Of a stretch of 64,000 nt of DNA, positions 8,842 through 21,786 are shown one piece after another. The DNA is from Achatina immaculata (taxonomy: Eukaryota > Mollusca > Gastropoda > Stylommatophora > Achatinidae): contig CM019716.1 of the NCBI GenBank assembly GCA_009760885.1, positions 598,001-662,000 on the forward strand, read 5' to 3'. A model generated the notes under the pieces. The model was not told the origin of the DNA. It saw only the letters and a program-made list of their open reading frames with translations, and ran no database searches. Position numbers and translations under genes: made by a program. Every line of letters begins with the position of its first letter. Position 1 is the first letter of the stretch.

Positions 8842-10990
8842 GATGATCAGAAAGAATATACAAGACTATACCAAAGAGCTGAGGAATAGACTTCTATTTT
8901 ATGTAAAAATCCTGGCCAATGGGTTTACAGAATTTTATGTAACAGACATAAGCAGGAACTGAAGTGTGAACTGCATTTTCTGAAATTATAGCATGCACAA
9001 ATCATGAGACAAGAGGCACAGTAAACTTTGAGTTGAGTATAGTGAATAAAACTGATGTTCAAATGTATACTTATAAAAAAAGTTATGTATATGTGATAAA
9101 AAGTGAGATCTTTCACAGTGTGTATCAGTTAGTGTTAGCTATGACTAATATGAGTCATTATCAAGTATCTTGTGGACTGCATAATATAATGAACCCATCC
9201 GACAAAGCAACAGATGTCAGTACTGAATTTCAGTAATATATATCTAAAGATTTTTACAGCCACAAAAAAAAGACAAGTTTTTTTTTTTTTTTGGCAAAAA
9301 TAGTCATTAAAAAATCCAGCAGTGCATCCTAGTAGACTCCTGTGTGAGTGTTTTGTGAAGGAAAGTACAACAATAGTGGCAGCAAATGTTTACAGGGCCA
9401 AGAATAGAGATGACATCCAAGTTTATTTTAACATTCACTCATTTTAGTTTCATTTGTTTTATATGCTCATGATCCCGTCATCAAGCCATACTTTTTTTCA
9501 TCATTGTTAACTTCATCATATTACAAGGAACTTATAAGACAGTGAAAAAAAACTTTCCATCTAAGCCACCTCTGGCATCTCTTCCTCCACTCTTCTATTT
9601 AGTCTTCCTTAGACTTCAACTTACTGTATGAAAGATGTACCCTTTGACTGTATAGGCTCGCTGACGTGCTCAGTCAAGCCACGCTACTGTCAGCTGAGTC
9701 TTCATACCGACACCTTTCTTGCACATGTGTTTACTATCTTTCTCATGTGCAGCTGTTTTGATCAGTGAATGATTATTCTATATATTCTGCATGAGTATAT
9801 TTCATGTTAGAAATAACAAATTGCTCATGCCAAACTGTCATATTTCATATACAGTAGTTGCCACTAAGGTTGTGTGAGAATAGTATGTTCTAGAAAGATT
9901 ACACATTTCTGGATGTTGAGGTTGGCTACTGATTTTCTTCAAAAAAAAAAAACAACAACTTTTGCATTTTTAACAAAATTATGAAGTGTATTTACTCTGT
10001 AGCCACTAGATAGCACTCTTTGTGTGTAGCTGTTAATCTTGTAGGATTTTATGTACTGGGAGAAAAACTTGCCGCAAAAAAAAACTTGTTGTGCATCACC
10101 TTATGGCCTCATGAATTATAGGCACATTTTTTTTCTAAAATGCCAATAAAAACAGACTAAGACTGGCAGGAAACAGAGGGGCTGGAAATGGACGGAGGAT
10201 ATACCAGAAATCTGAAACATCCCCTTATATGAAGCTAACAACAGAGCCAGGTCTAACTGCACCCTCAACACTGAAAAGGTACATGAGAAAGGTGACAGGC
10301 AAAAAAACTGCAGATGAAAGCATTGATCACAAAACAAAAGTTTTATTGTTGACAAAATAATTGAGTTGTTGTTAGTCAAAGGATTAGAGAAATGTACCAT
10401 TGTAACCGAACAAGTAGTAATGAATTTTTATTATGCCAAAAAAAAAATTAACAAAGAGAGATAAAAATCTTACATTAAACAGACTTCATCTTTATGAAAT
10501 ATTGAAAAGATAACTAGAAACTTTTTTTTTTGTTTAAAGTACATTTCATTTTTGTAGAATTTTTCTTCTGCAGTTTATTTTTTCTCTTACCAATCTGGCA
10601 AGACAGTCAGGACAGAGTATACCAGAATATCAGTGGTTAACCTTTATTTGTACAGTGCATATTAATGTGTGACCTATACATTACATATCAGTGGATTAAC
10701 CTCTAGGCTGCCTAATTGTAATATGTAAATTCTTAATTTTGTTACTGCTAAGCAGACAAAACTTGTTTGAGTTGTGTTATTGTTATAGAAAACATTAATA
10801 TAACTCATATGTTCAGGCATCTGTTATTTATGTTTTTTATTAAAATTCTCATGCCTGAAAACAAATTTGTGATGTTTCACAATTAAAATTATTGATCAAA
10901 ACTCAAGCCATGTCTTTGTTTGTTGGTTTACATGTTCACACCTGGAAACTTCAATTCAGAATGAATAATTATAATTTTTACTTTTTAAAA
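8842..10990. other. Stretch without recognised genes
   Basis: This is AT-rich DNA with A- and T-runs (9277-9292, 9940-9952, 10438-10448). The first ~200 bp may be 3' UTR of the unknown gene. No open frame shows family resemblance on either strand. Confidence 0.5.

Positions 10991-10993
<3 letters not shown>

Positions 10994-11034
<41 letters not shown>
10994..11034. repeat. (TA)n microsatellite
   Basis: About 20 uninterrupted TA dinucleotides. Such runs are hypervariable and can form cruciforms. Confidence 0.95.
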
Positions 11035-11037
<3 letters not shown>

Positions 11038-11079
11038 CCTGTATAACAGAGCTGTCCTTTGTTCTCCTTTATGTAAACA

Positions 11080-11225
11080 AAGCTGGGTGCCTGAACTTGA
11101 GTGGTGTAGTGGTCAGTGTGCACATCTTTCATGCAGACATCAATGGTTCAAGTCTGTTTAGAGGAACTCCAGTCATTCAGTTGTACAAATGAATACCCAG
11201 TTTTCTCTGGTGCTGGAGAAGACAC
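11080..11225 (+). mobile_element. tRNA-headed SINE copy (diverged)
   Basis: The head GAGTGGTGTAGTGGTCAGTG and B-box-like ATGGTTCAAGTCTG match the head of the SINE at 53285. The following CCAGTCATTCAGTTGTACAA and TTCTCTGGTGCTGGAG match its CCAGTCACCCAGCTGTAGAA and TTCTTCTGGAGTTGG. The conserved core downstream is replaced by C-rich and ATCAGATGC-type repeats (11253-11335). Confidence 0.65.
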
Positions 11226-11383
11226 TTTTTTTTCCCCCCCCCAATTTCTGGGTTGAGAGATCAGATGCCCAAGCTGAAAAATCAGATGCTTGGGTTGGGA
11301 TATCAGATGCCCCGGTAGAGATCATATGCCTGGTTTCTGAATATATGAATAGCTGGGTGCATATGTAGATACAGTATAATATA

Positions 11384-12894
11384 CTATTAAAAAAAAAAGA
11401 AATGCAACAAATACAATGTTGCGATTTAAATGGAAGTTTGCTGATCAGACAAGGGCATATTGCCTGAAACGTTCACATGGACATTAGGTTCACGTGCTGA
11501 CCTGAATTATACTCAGCAGATGATTCATGAGCACAGAAAACCGACACTAGTCAAAACAGAATTTTTGACAATAACTCATGACAGGTTCATGAGAATACCA
11601 TGAAATTTACTGAACATAAAACTCACTGACCATGTTATTGAATGCCTATAAAAGACTGACGCTTCTCGAATCAATTCATTTGAAAATTCAATGCGCAAGT
11701 ATGGCTCATCTCACTACAGAATGACTCATCACCAATGGATGTTTACAGACTGGACAGTCACAAAGTGTAGTGGCCAGACAATTTAATGTGGTTAGAAGCA
11801 TCATTAGTTGCCTTTGGAGGATTTCAAGAAACTGGCTCAGTTGCAGACAGGCAGTGCAGTGGAAGACCCATAGACACAACTCCTGCTGAAGACCACTTCA
11901 CACAGCTGCATAACCTCAGGAATTAATTTGCATCTGCATCCTCAACAGTCCAGTCAATGACAGCAGCTCATTGAATTTCAGATCAAACGGTCAGTAACCA
12001 GCTGCACGGCACTGGTCTTTGGGCTAGAAGACTCTACAGAGGTCCTGTTCTTATGGACCAGCATCGCCAGAACTGACTGCAGTGGGCAAACCTGTATCAT
12101 CAATGGATCATTGCGAATGACTGGAGAAGGGTTTGGTTTAGTGATGAATCATTCTTTTTGCTCCAGCGACACAATAGATGGAGAAAAGTTTATCGTAGAG
12201 TCCATGAGTGCTACAGCACAGAACTGCGTGGATGAGGCTCCTCTACATGGTGGTGGAGGTGTACTGGTGTGGGGAACAATCAACTTCATGGGAAGAAGTG
12301 ACCTGGTGCAAATTGAAGGATGTCTGAATAGCCAATGATACATCACTGAAATTCTTTGTCCTCACATCCTTCCATTTCTGGCTGCATCAGGGTCAATTTT
12401 TCCGCATGATAATACTCGACCTCATGTGGCACAACTCGTCAACCAGTTCCTTGCTGACAACAACGTCCAGACCATTCCATGGCCATCCTTGTCATCAGAC
12501 ATGAACCCAACAGAACACCCATTGGATGAACTCAACAGACAAGCCCGCCAGTGAGACGTGGCGCCAACCAATCTCCGATAGTTGTCTCTTGCACTGCAGG
12601 AAGAGTGGGCAGCTATCCTACTACATCACATCCAACGGCTAATTGGATCCATATCAAGGAGATGCCGTTCTCTGATACAGGCCAGAGGAGGCCATACAGT
12701 TTGCTGAAACGGAGGCTTCAGTTGCAAACAGTAAAAGTCCAAACCAAATTTAATGAACATAATTTCATTGTTAAAGTTTAAAGTTTCTTCATGCCAAGAC
12801 TGAAATATTAATTCTGTAAAATAAAATGTTGGTACAAGTTTGAAATTTTGTGTCCATTATGACTACAGTAGTGTTGTGTTTCTTTTTTGAACAG
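11384..12894 (+). mobile_element. Tc1-like DNA transposon, full length but inactive
   Basis: The element is 1511 bp with TA dinucleotides at both edges (11382-11383, 12895-12896). Terminal inverted repeats read CTATTAAAAAAAAAAGAAAT on the left and, in reverse, CTGTTCAAAAAAGAAACACA on the right, followed by further similarity. Transposase remnants in several frames include RRVWFSDESFF with the first catalytic Asp, a GGGGVLVWGTINFMGRSDLV stretch, HDNTRPHVAQL with the second Asp, and SSDMNPTEHPLDEL with the final Glu. Stops and frameshifts (for example TGA after TELRG) make it a fossil. An IS630/Tc1/mariner superfamily member, Tc1 branch by the DN-PH and NP-EH motifs. Confidence 0.9.
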
Positions 12895-12896
12895 TA

Positions 12897-13760
12897 TATA
12901 TTGTTGGTATATGAGGTGAAAATAGACATTACTTTTGTGTGTGCAACTATGTATTAGATTGTGTGTGTGTGTGAGAGCATTTGTAGTAGCAAAACAAGTA
13001 TGACTATAGTTTAGGTGGACAACTGTTGTGGTGAAAATGGTTTATGTGGTTGAAAACGTATAAAGATAATGAAGAGTCATGCTGATTTTCAACATTGGAT
13101 TAATGTTCTACTCTCCCCCCACTTCTCACCCCCTTGTAAATAGTCCTCTGCAGGCCCAATTTTGGGGTGGGGAAGAAGCCAAGGTCATACCTTTGGGGCC
13201 TTGTTTTTCTTACTAGATGTATCTGGATAGGAGGCCTGATAGTAACTGACCCAGGGGCCCCACCTTGGCTGTCCTTGACCCTGATCCCCTGGACTGCAGT
13301 TTAAACAAACCTCAACAACATAAACAGCAAAATAATACCACAGCAATCCTGCCAACAACAACTCTCAGGTGTCATATTTGTACAAAATGTTTATATCTGA
13401 ATCTGACATTTCATAATAAACAGCAGCTTTGCAAAGGCACAGCAATATAAACACTGAGGGAAATGACAAAGCATATATGTGCTACGACATGTGAATACAA
13501 CAATGAATGGATAAACAAATAACAAAACAATAAAACTATGAAGTAACTATGAAAAAAAAACATTGAAAAAAAAAGCTGTTCAAAAGTGATCATGATTTTG
13601 TCCTATCAGTTCGTCAGGAGTTCTGTGGTAGTGAGATGCAGAGCTTAAACTGAAGGGAGTTGGTCATTCAAACTGCAAAAAAGGAATCTTATATTTGTGT
13701 TGGGAGACCTGCCTCCAAATACAGAGAATATCTGCCTGCAAAGTGAGGAGTACCAGCATT
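12897..13760. other. No recognised gene; GC-richer repeat-like segment
   Basis: Mostly AT-rich. The segment 13100-13345 is distinctly GC-richer (GGCCCAATTTTGGGGTGG, then GACCCAGGGGCCCCACC) and ends in AACAACATAAACAGC, like an A-rich tail. It may be a SINE or LINE 3' end of an unrecognised family. Confidence 0.4.
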
Positions 13761-13926
13761 CACTGTATACAACTGCCAGTATATAAACTCTTAATCTACC
13801 TGCACTGTATACAACTGCCAGTATATAAACTCTTAATCTACCTACACTGTATACAACTGCCAGTATATAAACTCTTAATCTACCTACACTGTATACAACT
13901 GCCAGTATATAAACTCTTAATCTACC
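13761..13926. repeat. 42-bp minisatellite, four copies
   Basis: The unit begins CACTGTATACAACTGCCAGT and ends TAATCTACCTA. Starts fall at 13761, 13803, 13845 and 13887 with near identity. Because 42 is divisible by three, both strands stay open across it; those frames are artefacts. Confidence 0.95.
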
Positions 13927-14179
13927 AAACAGCATCCACAACACCTGAACATTTTTGTTATTGGATATCACAGGTGCAGTGTTTTTAGCATTTATGGCAG
14001 TTTAAAATTATGAACTCCTAAATACAAATCAAAACTATATGACTGCAGTCTATTTCAACTTTTTTTTTTAAATGCCATTTAACCTGTTCCATGTTTACTT
14101 AAAAATTAAGGAAAAACAGAAAAATCAGACATTTTTTGTTATTCTCCATTCGCTCACTGTGTTCCAGGTGAAGTTCTCT

Positions 14180-14405
14180 CCCTTATTCTTCTGCGTTCAA
14201 GGTTGTTGGTCACATCAGATCCTGATCCCTGTCAACATGTCAAGGCTCACAGTCCTCTCCAGATCCTGATAGGAGCCCCAAAGCTTTTGCCCCAAGCTCG
14301 TGTCCTCTGGCCATGTCTCACACCTCAGGTCCGCATGGTTTGGGCACTCTTGAAGGGTATGTTCTGGAGTCTGGACTCCACTGCCACATGGTTCTCTCCC
14401 TGAGT
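14180..14405 (-). mobile_element. I/Nimb-like LINE C-terminus
   Basis: The minus strand is open for about 60 codons: CGSGVQTPEHTLQECP, LRCETWPED, QKLWGSYQDLERTV and a stop after TGIRI. This Cys-His-Cys region follows RNase H in such elements. The same peptide recurs at 50120-50290 (QKLWGCYEDLERTVGF). Confidence 0.8.
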
Positions 14406-15679
14406 TATGAACAATATCTTATTTCAGCCTTCATCAAATGATAGTCAAGTATATGGTAACATTCTGTCTTCAGAAGTAATCTGTCCTCAGCAAAGTGTGC
14501 TGGGTACCTATTCTTACAACAGGGTTGACTGTAAGTTGAAGTGCAGGAGGAAATCCCATAACTTTAGCCCAACGCTTACAGACTTGTTGATTCTGCTAAT
14601 CTTGTCTTCAGTTCCTCAGTTATTCTCGTAGTTATTCTTGAAGCTGAAAATGAATGTGATGAAAAAAAAAATTTCCGTTTAAAATGCTCAAAAATGAATT
14701 TCTTGGTTACAAAGGAAGGTATAAACCAGTTTTCTTTGTTATTTTGATAAATTTAAAATCTACAAAAAAAAAAAAAAAAAATTCCTGTACCAAAAATGAT
14801 TGATTTATAAAGGACACTATGACAAACAATTCATATTTAAAGAAAACTTGTGCTGTGATGTACTTTGTGACTGTTCCTGGCAGACTGACTTTTGTGACTT
14901 TCAAATAAATTTACTTATCTGATAAAGAAAATTAATTTTAAAAAAATGTTAAATATAAATAGTTTTTTAAATACTGCCTGGATAGTGACTTTATATATAG
15001 ACAACAGGGTGCTGCACCATGGCATCAATCAACATTTTGACTTTTCTTGACTGATATAAGAATAATTAAATAAAATTGTAATAAAATTAAAACTCCCCAA
15101 AACATGATAAAACATTCTGTTACTGAAAACAGGGAAAATGTTCAACTTTATATGGTAAAGAGTCGTGGAGTCACACTGATTACACAGATGTGAGTGGCAC
15201 GACATATACTCACAAGAGATCTCTAGGAAATCTATCTAGCAATTCATAAACAATGTAGTTATCATCTGTCCAAGTAGCAGTGAATGCAGGTACTAAGGAA
15301 AGGGGCTAAGATGTGGTACAAACGCTGTGCAAGATAGCAGCCAGCAACCACTACTTGCTACCATGACTGACCAAGGTCCTATTCTGCCTCCACACATGTA
15401 GCCTGGCAAAGTGAACAGGGATCAAATGGGAAAGCAAACCTGGTCTTAAAAATAAGCCATGCCAAAGATGGATGTGTTAGACTGAAAGGCAGATATCAAA
15501 GCCCAGGTGCAAACCATGATGCAATGCAACCAATCGCTCTTTAGGTTGAACAAATAAAAAGGATCTGAGAATATTAATGCCCATCTACTCATGATCAATG
15601 CTCACTTGAGCAATACAACTTTGCTGGCCATGCATCAAAACATTTTACAACAAACTTCAGACCACTAACTCTTCTACAT
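14406..15679. other. Stretch without recognised genes
   Basis: AT-rich, with a 19-base A-run at 14763. No element or exon was recognised. Confidence 0.4.
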
Positions 15680-15831
15680 CAGTGGTTCCAAAACATTTCT
15701 GGGCTGGTGTCCCCACCACCATAACATTTTCCTTATTGCACCCCCCCCCCCCCCAAGATATTCCAATCACCCCAGAAGAGGGCGATGGTGGTGAAGGGCA
15801 TGTGCAATACTGCTCAATTTGGGAAACACTG
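15680..15831. mobile_element. 152-bp hAT-like MITE
   Basis: The left end CAGTGGTTCCAAAACATTTC and the reversed right end CAGTGTTTCCCAAATTGAGC are the CAGNGGTTCCCAAA type of terminal repeat of hAT non-autonomous elements. The flanking octamers TTCTACAT and CTCTAAAT match at six of eight positions, as expected of an old 8-bp duplication. It holds a C-run at 15741-15756. Confidence 0.65.
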
Positions 15832-17541
15832 CTCTAAATCAGTTTTCTAAAGTTCTTCCATTTTCTCAACATGGCTGATCAATTTATTACATTTGTTGGA
15901 GGTAAATGTTAATTGCACAAGGTGAAATTCTGAATTCACAGCATCAAGAACTTCATATCACTGTCTGTAAATTACAAAAATAAAAGGATTTGCATTTCTG
16001 TCAAGTGGGTGGTCACAGCTGCAGCAGACAATCCATACAATTACACTACATCACAATATGGACTATGGACACATTTATTTCAACACTTGCTCCCTGGCGT
16101 CCACTGACAATTACCTATGAAAGAATTACCTCAGAAGAACATTTTCCATAAAATATATGAATTGTTAAGAACACAATATGTATATATATATAGAGAGAGA
16201 AAGATATACATAATTCTCTGTGGTAATACGAGTGGTGTTAAAAACCATGAACATCCATATTTTTAAATGGTTCTCTTATTACTTCCCCCCCCCCCCCCCC
16301 TTCTGAAATGTTTACTATTGTCTAGATGTCTGCTGTCGAATCAAAGTATCGTTTCTATAAAGTAAGGTTTATTCATCTACGTGATAATTTAACAAAAGTA
16401 AAAACCAAGCATGGAGGCCAAAACATGTGACAACAAAACTTGCTTTTTTACATAAAAACAAACCAGAAGTCTTTAGGAACATAACAAAAACAACCAAATG
16501 TAAAAAAGAGGAAAAAAGGTCCATCTGCAAGGAAGGCAAGTTGTCCATACATGGATAAGACCACACCTGACTGTTTCCAAATAATAAACATGGTAACATC
16601 ATATCAATATAGACAGTATAAAACACAAAATACACAATATTTTATTTCTGCTTTAATATCTTGATATTAAAACACAGAGCAAACACTGTGATCCAAAGGT
16701 CTCAAGATAAAGTGATTTAATTAAACAATAACTCAAGTTCCAATCTGGCAATACACATGCTGAAACTTTCTGTTATGCACAAACTTCCAATCTTTTCCAA
16801 GTGGACCAAATGAAAGACTTAAAGCTGTTTTCTGTTTCTCTTTTTCTGTCACTACTTCACTGCTTTATCCTTTCCTTACCCTTTGGCTGCCTCTCGTTAT
16901 CTGTACATATCCTTCTTTTCTTACAGATTTTATTGCAGTATCTGACCAATCTTCGAATGATCCTGCTATCAAATGTGACTACCTTACTGTTCTGGTTTGA
17001 TAAGGATTGTCAGTCACCAAGTGTAATAGATAAATTTTCCCAAATTTTTTAGACTGAAGGAGCCCTTGTACCAGAAAAAATAAATGCTGTGGCCCTCATG
17101 CAATTTTTTACACTAATATTATGAATATCCAGTAATTACAGTTACATTTTATGTCTTTTAGAACTTAATACTCAGAAAAATATATTTCACATCTATTTAT
17201 GCACAAACATACCAATAGCAAACTACAAAATCTTTAAAAGAATACAATTATTTACTAACATTCATTTTTTTTTTCAGATTTAAAATCTGAGAGCAATGGT
17301 GGAGCTCTAAGGAGCAAAACTTGAAAAAATCTGTCATATTATAAACTCTATTCCATGGTTTTGTTTTATGACTTTTACATTTCAAATTCTCTATTCTTCA
17401 TTTGTTCCATTTAATCTTATTTCTTTTCCTTCTCTTTGTTTTTGATGTGTGAAGGTATATTTGATGTGTGAGGTGTTACAAACCAAAATATCACACTGTT
17501 GTCCTGAAGTACAGCCTGACCTGCCATTTTTTTTTCTTCTG
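15832..17541. other. Stretch without recognised genes
   Basis: AT-rich, with a TATATAGAGAGAGA run at about 16183 and an 18-base C-run at 16284. No supported gene in either strand. Confidence 0.4.
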
Positions 17542-17880
17542 CCTTCAGGTATTCTGACAGCAGAGCAGAGATTAGAAAGCCTTCAGGTATTCTGACAGCA
17601 GAGCAGAGATTAGAAAGCCTTCAGGTATTCTGACAGCAGAGCAGAGATTAGAAAGCCTTCCAGCCTTCAGGTATTCTGATAACAGAGCAGAGGTTAGAGA
17701 GCCTTCCAGCATTCTGATAGCAGAGCAGAGGTTAGAGAGCCTTCCAGCCTTCAGATATTCTGACAGCAGAGCAGAGATTAGAGAGCCTTCCAGCCTTCAG
17801 GTGTTCTGATAGCAGAGCAGAGGTTAGAGAGCCTTCCAGCCTTCAGGTATTCTGATAGCAGAGAAGAGATTAGAGAGCCA
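17542..17880. repeat. Minisatellite with 38-bp and ~46-bp units
   Basis: The first three units are 38 bp (CCTTCAGGTATTCTGACAGC and AGAGCAGAGATTAGAAAG). Later units carry an extra CCAGCCTT and are about 46 bp, except one of about 38. Eight copies in all. Confidence 0.9.
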
Positions 17881-18289
17881 GGATCTAAAAGCACAGAGAC
17901 TAGGACATAAGCTGGCCCCCTCCACAGAAACTCCAATTTTCTTATCGGACACATTATTGAACAAAAACGATGAAACTTTGATTGGTTAATCCCACCCCAT
18001 AAACAATGAGCCCTGATCAGTAAAGAATCTTCTTATGCTTTGTTACACCATAGCAGTTAAAATACAATAAAATCAGCTTTCAAAAAAAAAAAAAACTTCA
18101 GAAGACCATATCCCGCCTACATGTGACACATCTAATACCCCTGCTTTACAATATACATTATTTATAGGCACAGAATATCTATCTTTATATAAACCTATCA
18201 GAGAATCACAACAGTCTGAGAGAACACAGTGTACTATCACTTTGTTAACTTTTCAAGAGTACTTGTATGTCTTCAATGATAACGGGTGA

Positions 18290-18620
18290 CTGAAAAGCAA
18301 AGAAACTCTCATTCACTGCCCCTCTGAACCAGCTCTACAACATGGTGGGAAACAACGAGCCTGTGTAAAAGGGAACAGAATAGCACAGGCAAATAAGCTT
18401 CAGAAGCTGACAAGCACTTTAGTTCGTTTGTTAGGAAGGAACAAACATCGCTCTAGACACATCCATTTAGGCTCTGATCTCCTCTTAAATATCTCCTTCT
18501 TCAATATCAGCATCAAAGCAATGATCAGTGGAAACACTAACAGCGCTGATGTTGCTATTTATACTGATGGATCGGTGACTCCAGACAAGCATGTTAGACA
18601 ATGAAAGAAAAATAGTTGGG
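18290..18620 (+). mobile_element. RNase-H-bearing LINE fragment
   Basis: One frame has a 60-codon open run with QANKLQKLTSTLV and then SADVAIYTDGSVTPDK. YTDGS contains the first catalytic Asp of RNase H. Only the RT-to-RNase H junction remains; it is followed by the AT-rich edge of the next LINE. Confidence 0.6.
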
Positions 18621-18754
18621 AAGGACCATCATCCACGCATTCCAGACATATCCATAGGTGCTCCAACCTACTTTTCAATATCTACTTCTTTAATATGATA
18701 TCTTATATATATGATATTTAATATGATATTTAATATCTACTTCTTTAATACTCT

Positions 18755-21222
18755 TTAATCGTCATGGGAGACATCAACACCAAGGTAGGAAAAGATAACA
18801 CCTACATCAAAAAAGTAATGGGGGAAAGAAGTAACTGATACAGTAAATCAGAACGGAGAAAGATTAATTGAAATATGTCTAACAGAGGGCATGGTCATTG
18901 GAGGAACAATATTTCCACACAAAGAGATACATGAAACAACATGGATATCCCCGGAAGATAGAACCAGAAACCAGATAGACCATTTTTGTATTAGAAAGCA
19001 ATTCAGAACTCTGACAGATGTAAGAGCATACAGAGGTGCAGATGTCAACAGTGACAACAATCTGTGCATGGGGAAAATGAGACTAAAACTGAAAAGACAA
19101 CACAAGAAAGCAATACTCAGAAAGACAAACAGCCACAGCCTACAGGAAGAAAATACTAACAGCAATTTCAATCTGGAACTTACCAATCATTCACAGCACT
19201 CAGTGAGGTAGAGAAGATAGATTATAGATGAATTATAAGATTCTTTCAGCACAACCATAATCACAGCAGCAAAAGCAAGTGCTGGACAACAAGAAACAAA
19301 TAGAAAACCATAGATATCGGAAAACACATGGAAATACATACACGAAAGACGAGCAGCTAAATTAGCCATGTTGAATGTAAAGCCAGATCTTGGAAAAGAT
19401 TTGGTAAAAGCAACGTACAGAGAACTAAACAATAAAGTAAAAGGTTCAGCTAGAAGAGACAAAACAAAATACATAGACAATATGGCGAAAGAACCAGAGA
19501 AAGCAGCAAAAACAGGAGACAGCAAAACTATGTATAATATACAAAAGAGGCTAACAGGTACTATTACATCTAAAGAAAACCAATCTTTAGTAGAACTGGC
19601 ACTCTATTAACACTTCCAAGAAATACTTAATCAACCACACCCAAAAGAATTGGTAAACCTTGAAACCGACTTACCAGCCCCACAACTAAATGTCAACCTA
19701 GATGAAATTAAATTGCATGACATTGAAACAGCAGTAAATCTAATGGCTAACAACAAATCTGCAGCTGAAGATGAAATAACAATCGAACAACAATCGAAAT
19801 GTTAAAAGCTATTAACAGTGACAACATGAGACAACTACAGAGAATGTTTAATAAAGTTTAGAAAGAAGAAAAGGTTCCTTCTAAATGGAAAAAAGGAATT
19901 GTTAAAATACAAAAAAAAAAAAAAAAAAGAAAGAAAAAAAAACGGCAACCTTAGTGACTGCAGTAACTGAAGAGGAGTAAACTTACTATCCATTATCTCA
20001 AAAGTATTTTGCAAAGTCATTTTGAATAAACTTAAAGATATAGTGGATAGTGCAATGTGAGAAGAACAAGCAGGATTTCGAAAAAAAGGGAGAACCAGAT
20101 CTTTACTCTAAGTATAATACATGAAGAACATATTGAAAAGCAAAAACAATCCTGAACTTTATAGACTTTAAAAAGGCTTGTGATAGCATACAGAGATTCA
20201 TTGTGGAGAATTTTAAGACTATATGGAATACCATCTAAAATTGTCAACATCATTAGATATTTCTACAATGGATATGTTTGTGCAGTCAACACAGAAGAAG
20301 GAATGAGCGAATGGTTCCAGATTGAAACAGGTGTGAAACAAGGATGCATACTATCTCCTTGCTTTTCAGTTTTGCTTCATTATGAAAAAATGTTGTACAG
20401 GTATAACGGGCATTGACTGGGTACATGGGACCCAATTAGAAGATTTTGATTTTGCAAACGACATAACTCTTATCAGTGACAATGTAAATCTGATGCAAGA
20501 AAAAACAGTTCACTGGCTAGCAAAATAGGACTTGAAATTAACAAGAAAAAAAATAAACATAATGAAACTTCCCATTAATCAAGAAGGAAAAATATACATA
20601 GAAGGAACAACTGTTGAAGAAGTACAACAATTTGCATAAATCAGCAGCCACATAGACCATGATAGTGACACCAGAAAGGAAGTTAGAATTAGAATTGCAA
20701 AAGCAGCACTGACCTTCAAGAATCTTGAGAACATATGACACTCAAAAGTTCTAAACAAAAAAACCAAGCTAAGATTATTAAATTCAAATGTAATATCCAC
20801 TATCATTTATGCATGCGAAAGCTGGAAAATGACTAAAGAAATAGACAATAAATTAGATTTTTTCAAAAACAAAAGACTAAGGAAAATACTTGGTATAAAG
20901 TGGAATGAATTCAAGAACAACGCAGAGATACAGCAAATGAGCAAACAGCAACCTGTCTCACTGGTGATCAGAAAAAGGAGATGGACATATGTCGGCCATG
21001 TGATGAGAAGAAATAGTCAGAGAATCCCAAGACAAACTATCAAGCGGAACACAACAGGCCGAAGAAAAGAAGCCAACCACGTGAAACTCTAAAGAGGACA
21101 ATGTTAAGAGAGGCCAAATCAGTAGACATAGAATCCCTTGATGAGGTTGAAAACAGGAAAACTTGGCGAACTACCATGCGAGCCCTATGCGACATTTAAC
21201 GGCACGGGAAGGATGTAAGAAT
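18755..21222 (+). mobile_element. LINE family A, long degraded copy (endonuclease to 3' end)
   Basis: It starts in the APE-type endonuclease: IVMGDINTKVGKDN, then TWISPEDRTRNQIDHFCIRK and VRAYRGADVNSDNN, where the usual SDH histidine is Asn. The linker (AAKTGDSKTMYNIQKRL), a poly(A) expansion at 19911-19928, the RT palm and a final GIKWNEFKNNAEIQQMS-type tail follow, ending GCACGGGAAGGATGTAAGA. Many stops and frameshifts occur; the palm reads DFDFANDITLI. It fills most of the space downstream of CARHSP1. Confidence 0.85.
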
Positions 21223-21632
21223 ATGTTGAGGTTAAAGCACTAATGAGTGAAAACATCAGAGATGGCAAAGCCATTATTTAAACAGACAAATATGTGGTTT
21301 AGAACAAGCACTTTAGATGTGAGAGAAAAAAATAGTATGAGAATAACTATGAACAAAACCCTGGACTCTTATAGGATGAGCAACTGCCAAATCATGAGCA
21401 GACAAACCACACCCTAGTATCCCTTAGGATTTCTAGTTTTACTGTTTTTCCCTCCTTCTTTCACTCAAGTGCTTGTCAGTTTTCTAAGCTAATCTTACCT
21501 CCCTTACTGTACTTCTCCAAATCAAATATCTTCTCTACTCTTTCCATACAGATTCTTCCACAAGTTATATTTACAATTCCCCAAAATGTCATCATGTATA
21601 AAGAGACATGGGGAATCTCATTAAACCATTTT

Positions 21633-21638
21633 TTTAAT
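21633..21638 (-). promoter_or_regulatory. Possible poly(A) signal of CARHSP1
   Basis: On the minus strand this reads ATTAAA, about 150 bases past the CARHSP1 stop. No AATAAA was seen nearer. Position is plausible, nothing more. Confidence 0.3.
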
Positions 21639-21786
21639 CCTCAAATACAATGACATTCATTGCCACTTTTTATCTGTAGCATACTGACTTCTACACATGT
21701 TAATGGCAGTTATTAGTTTCATTCATTTTTCAATCACCCTTTTACATAAACTCTTCTGGGTTCAACGTGCAGTATAAGCATAAACA

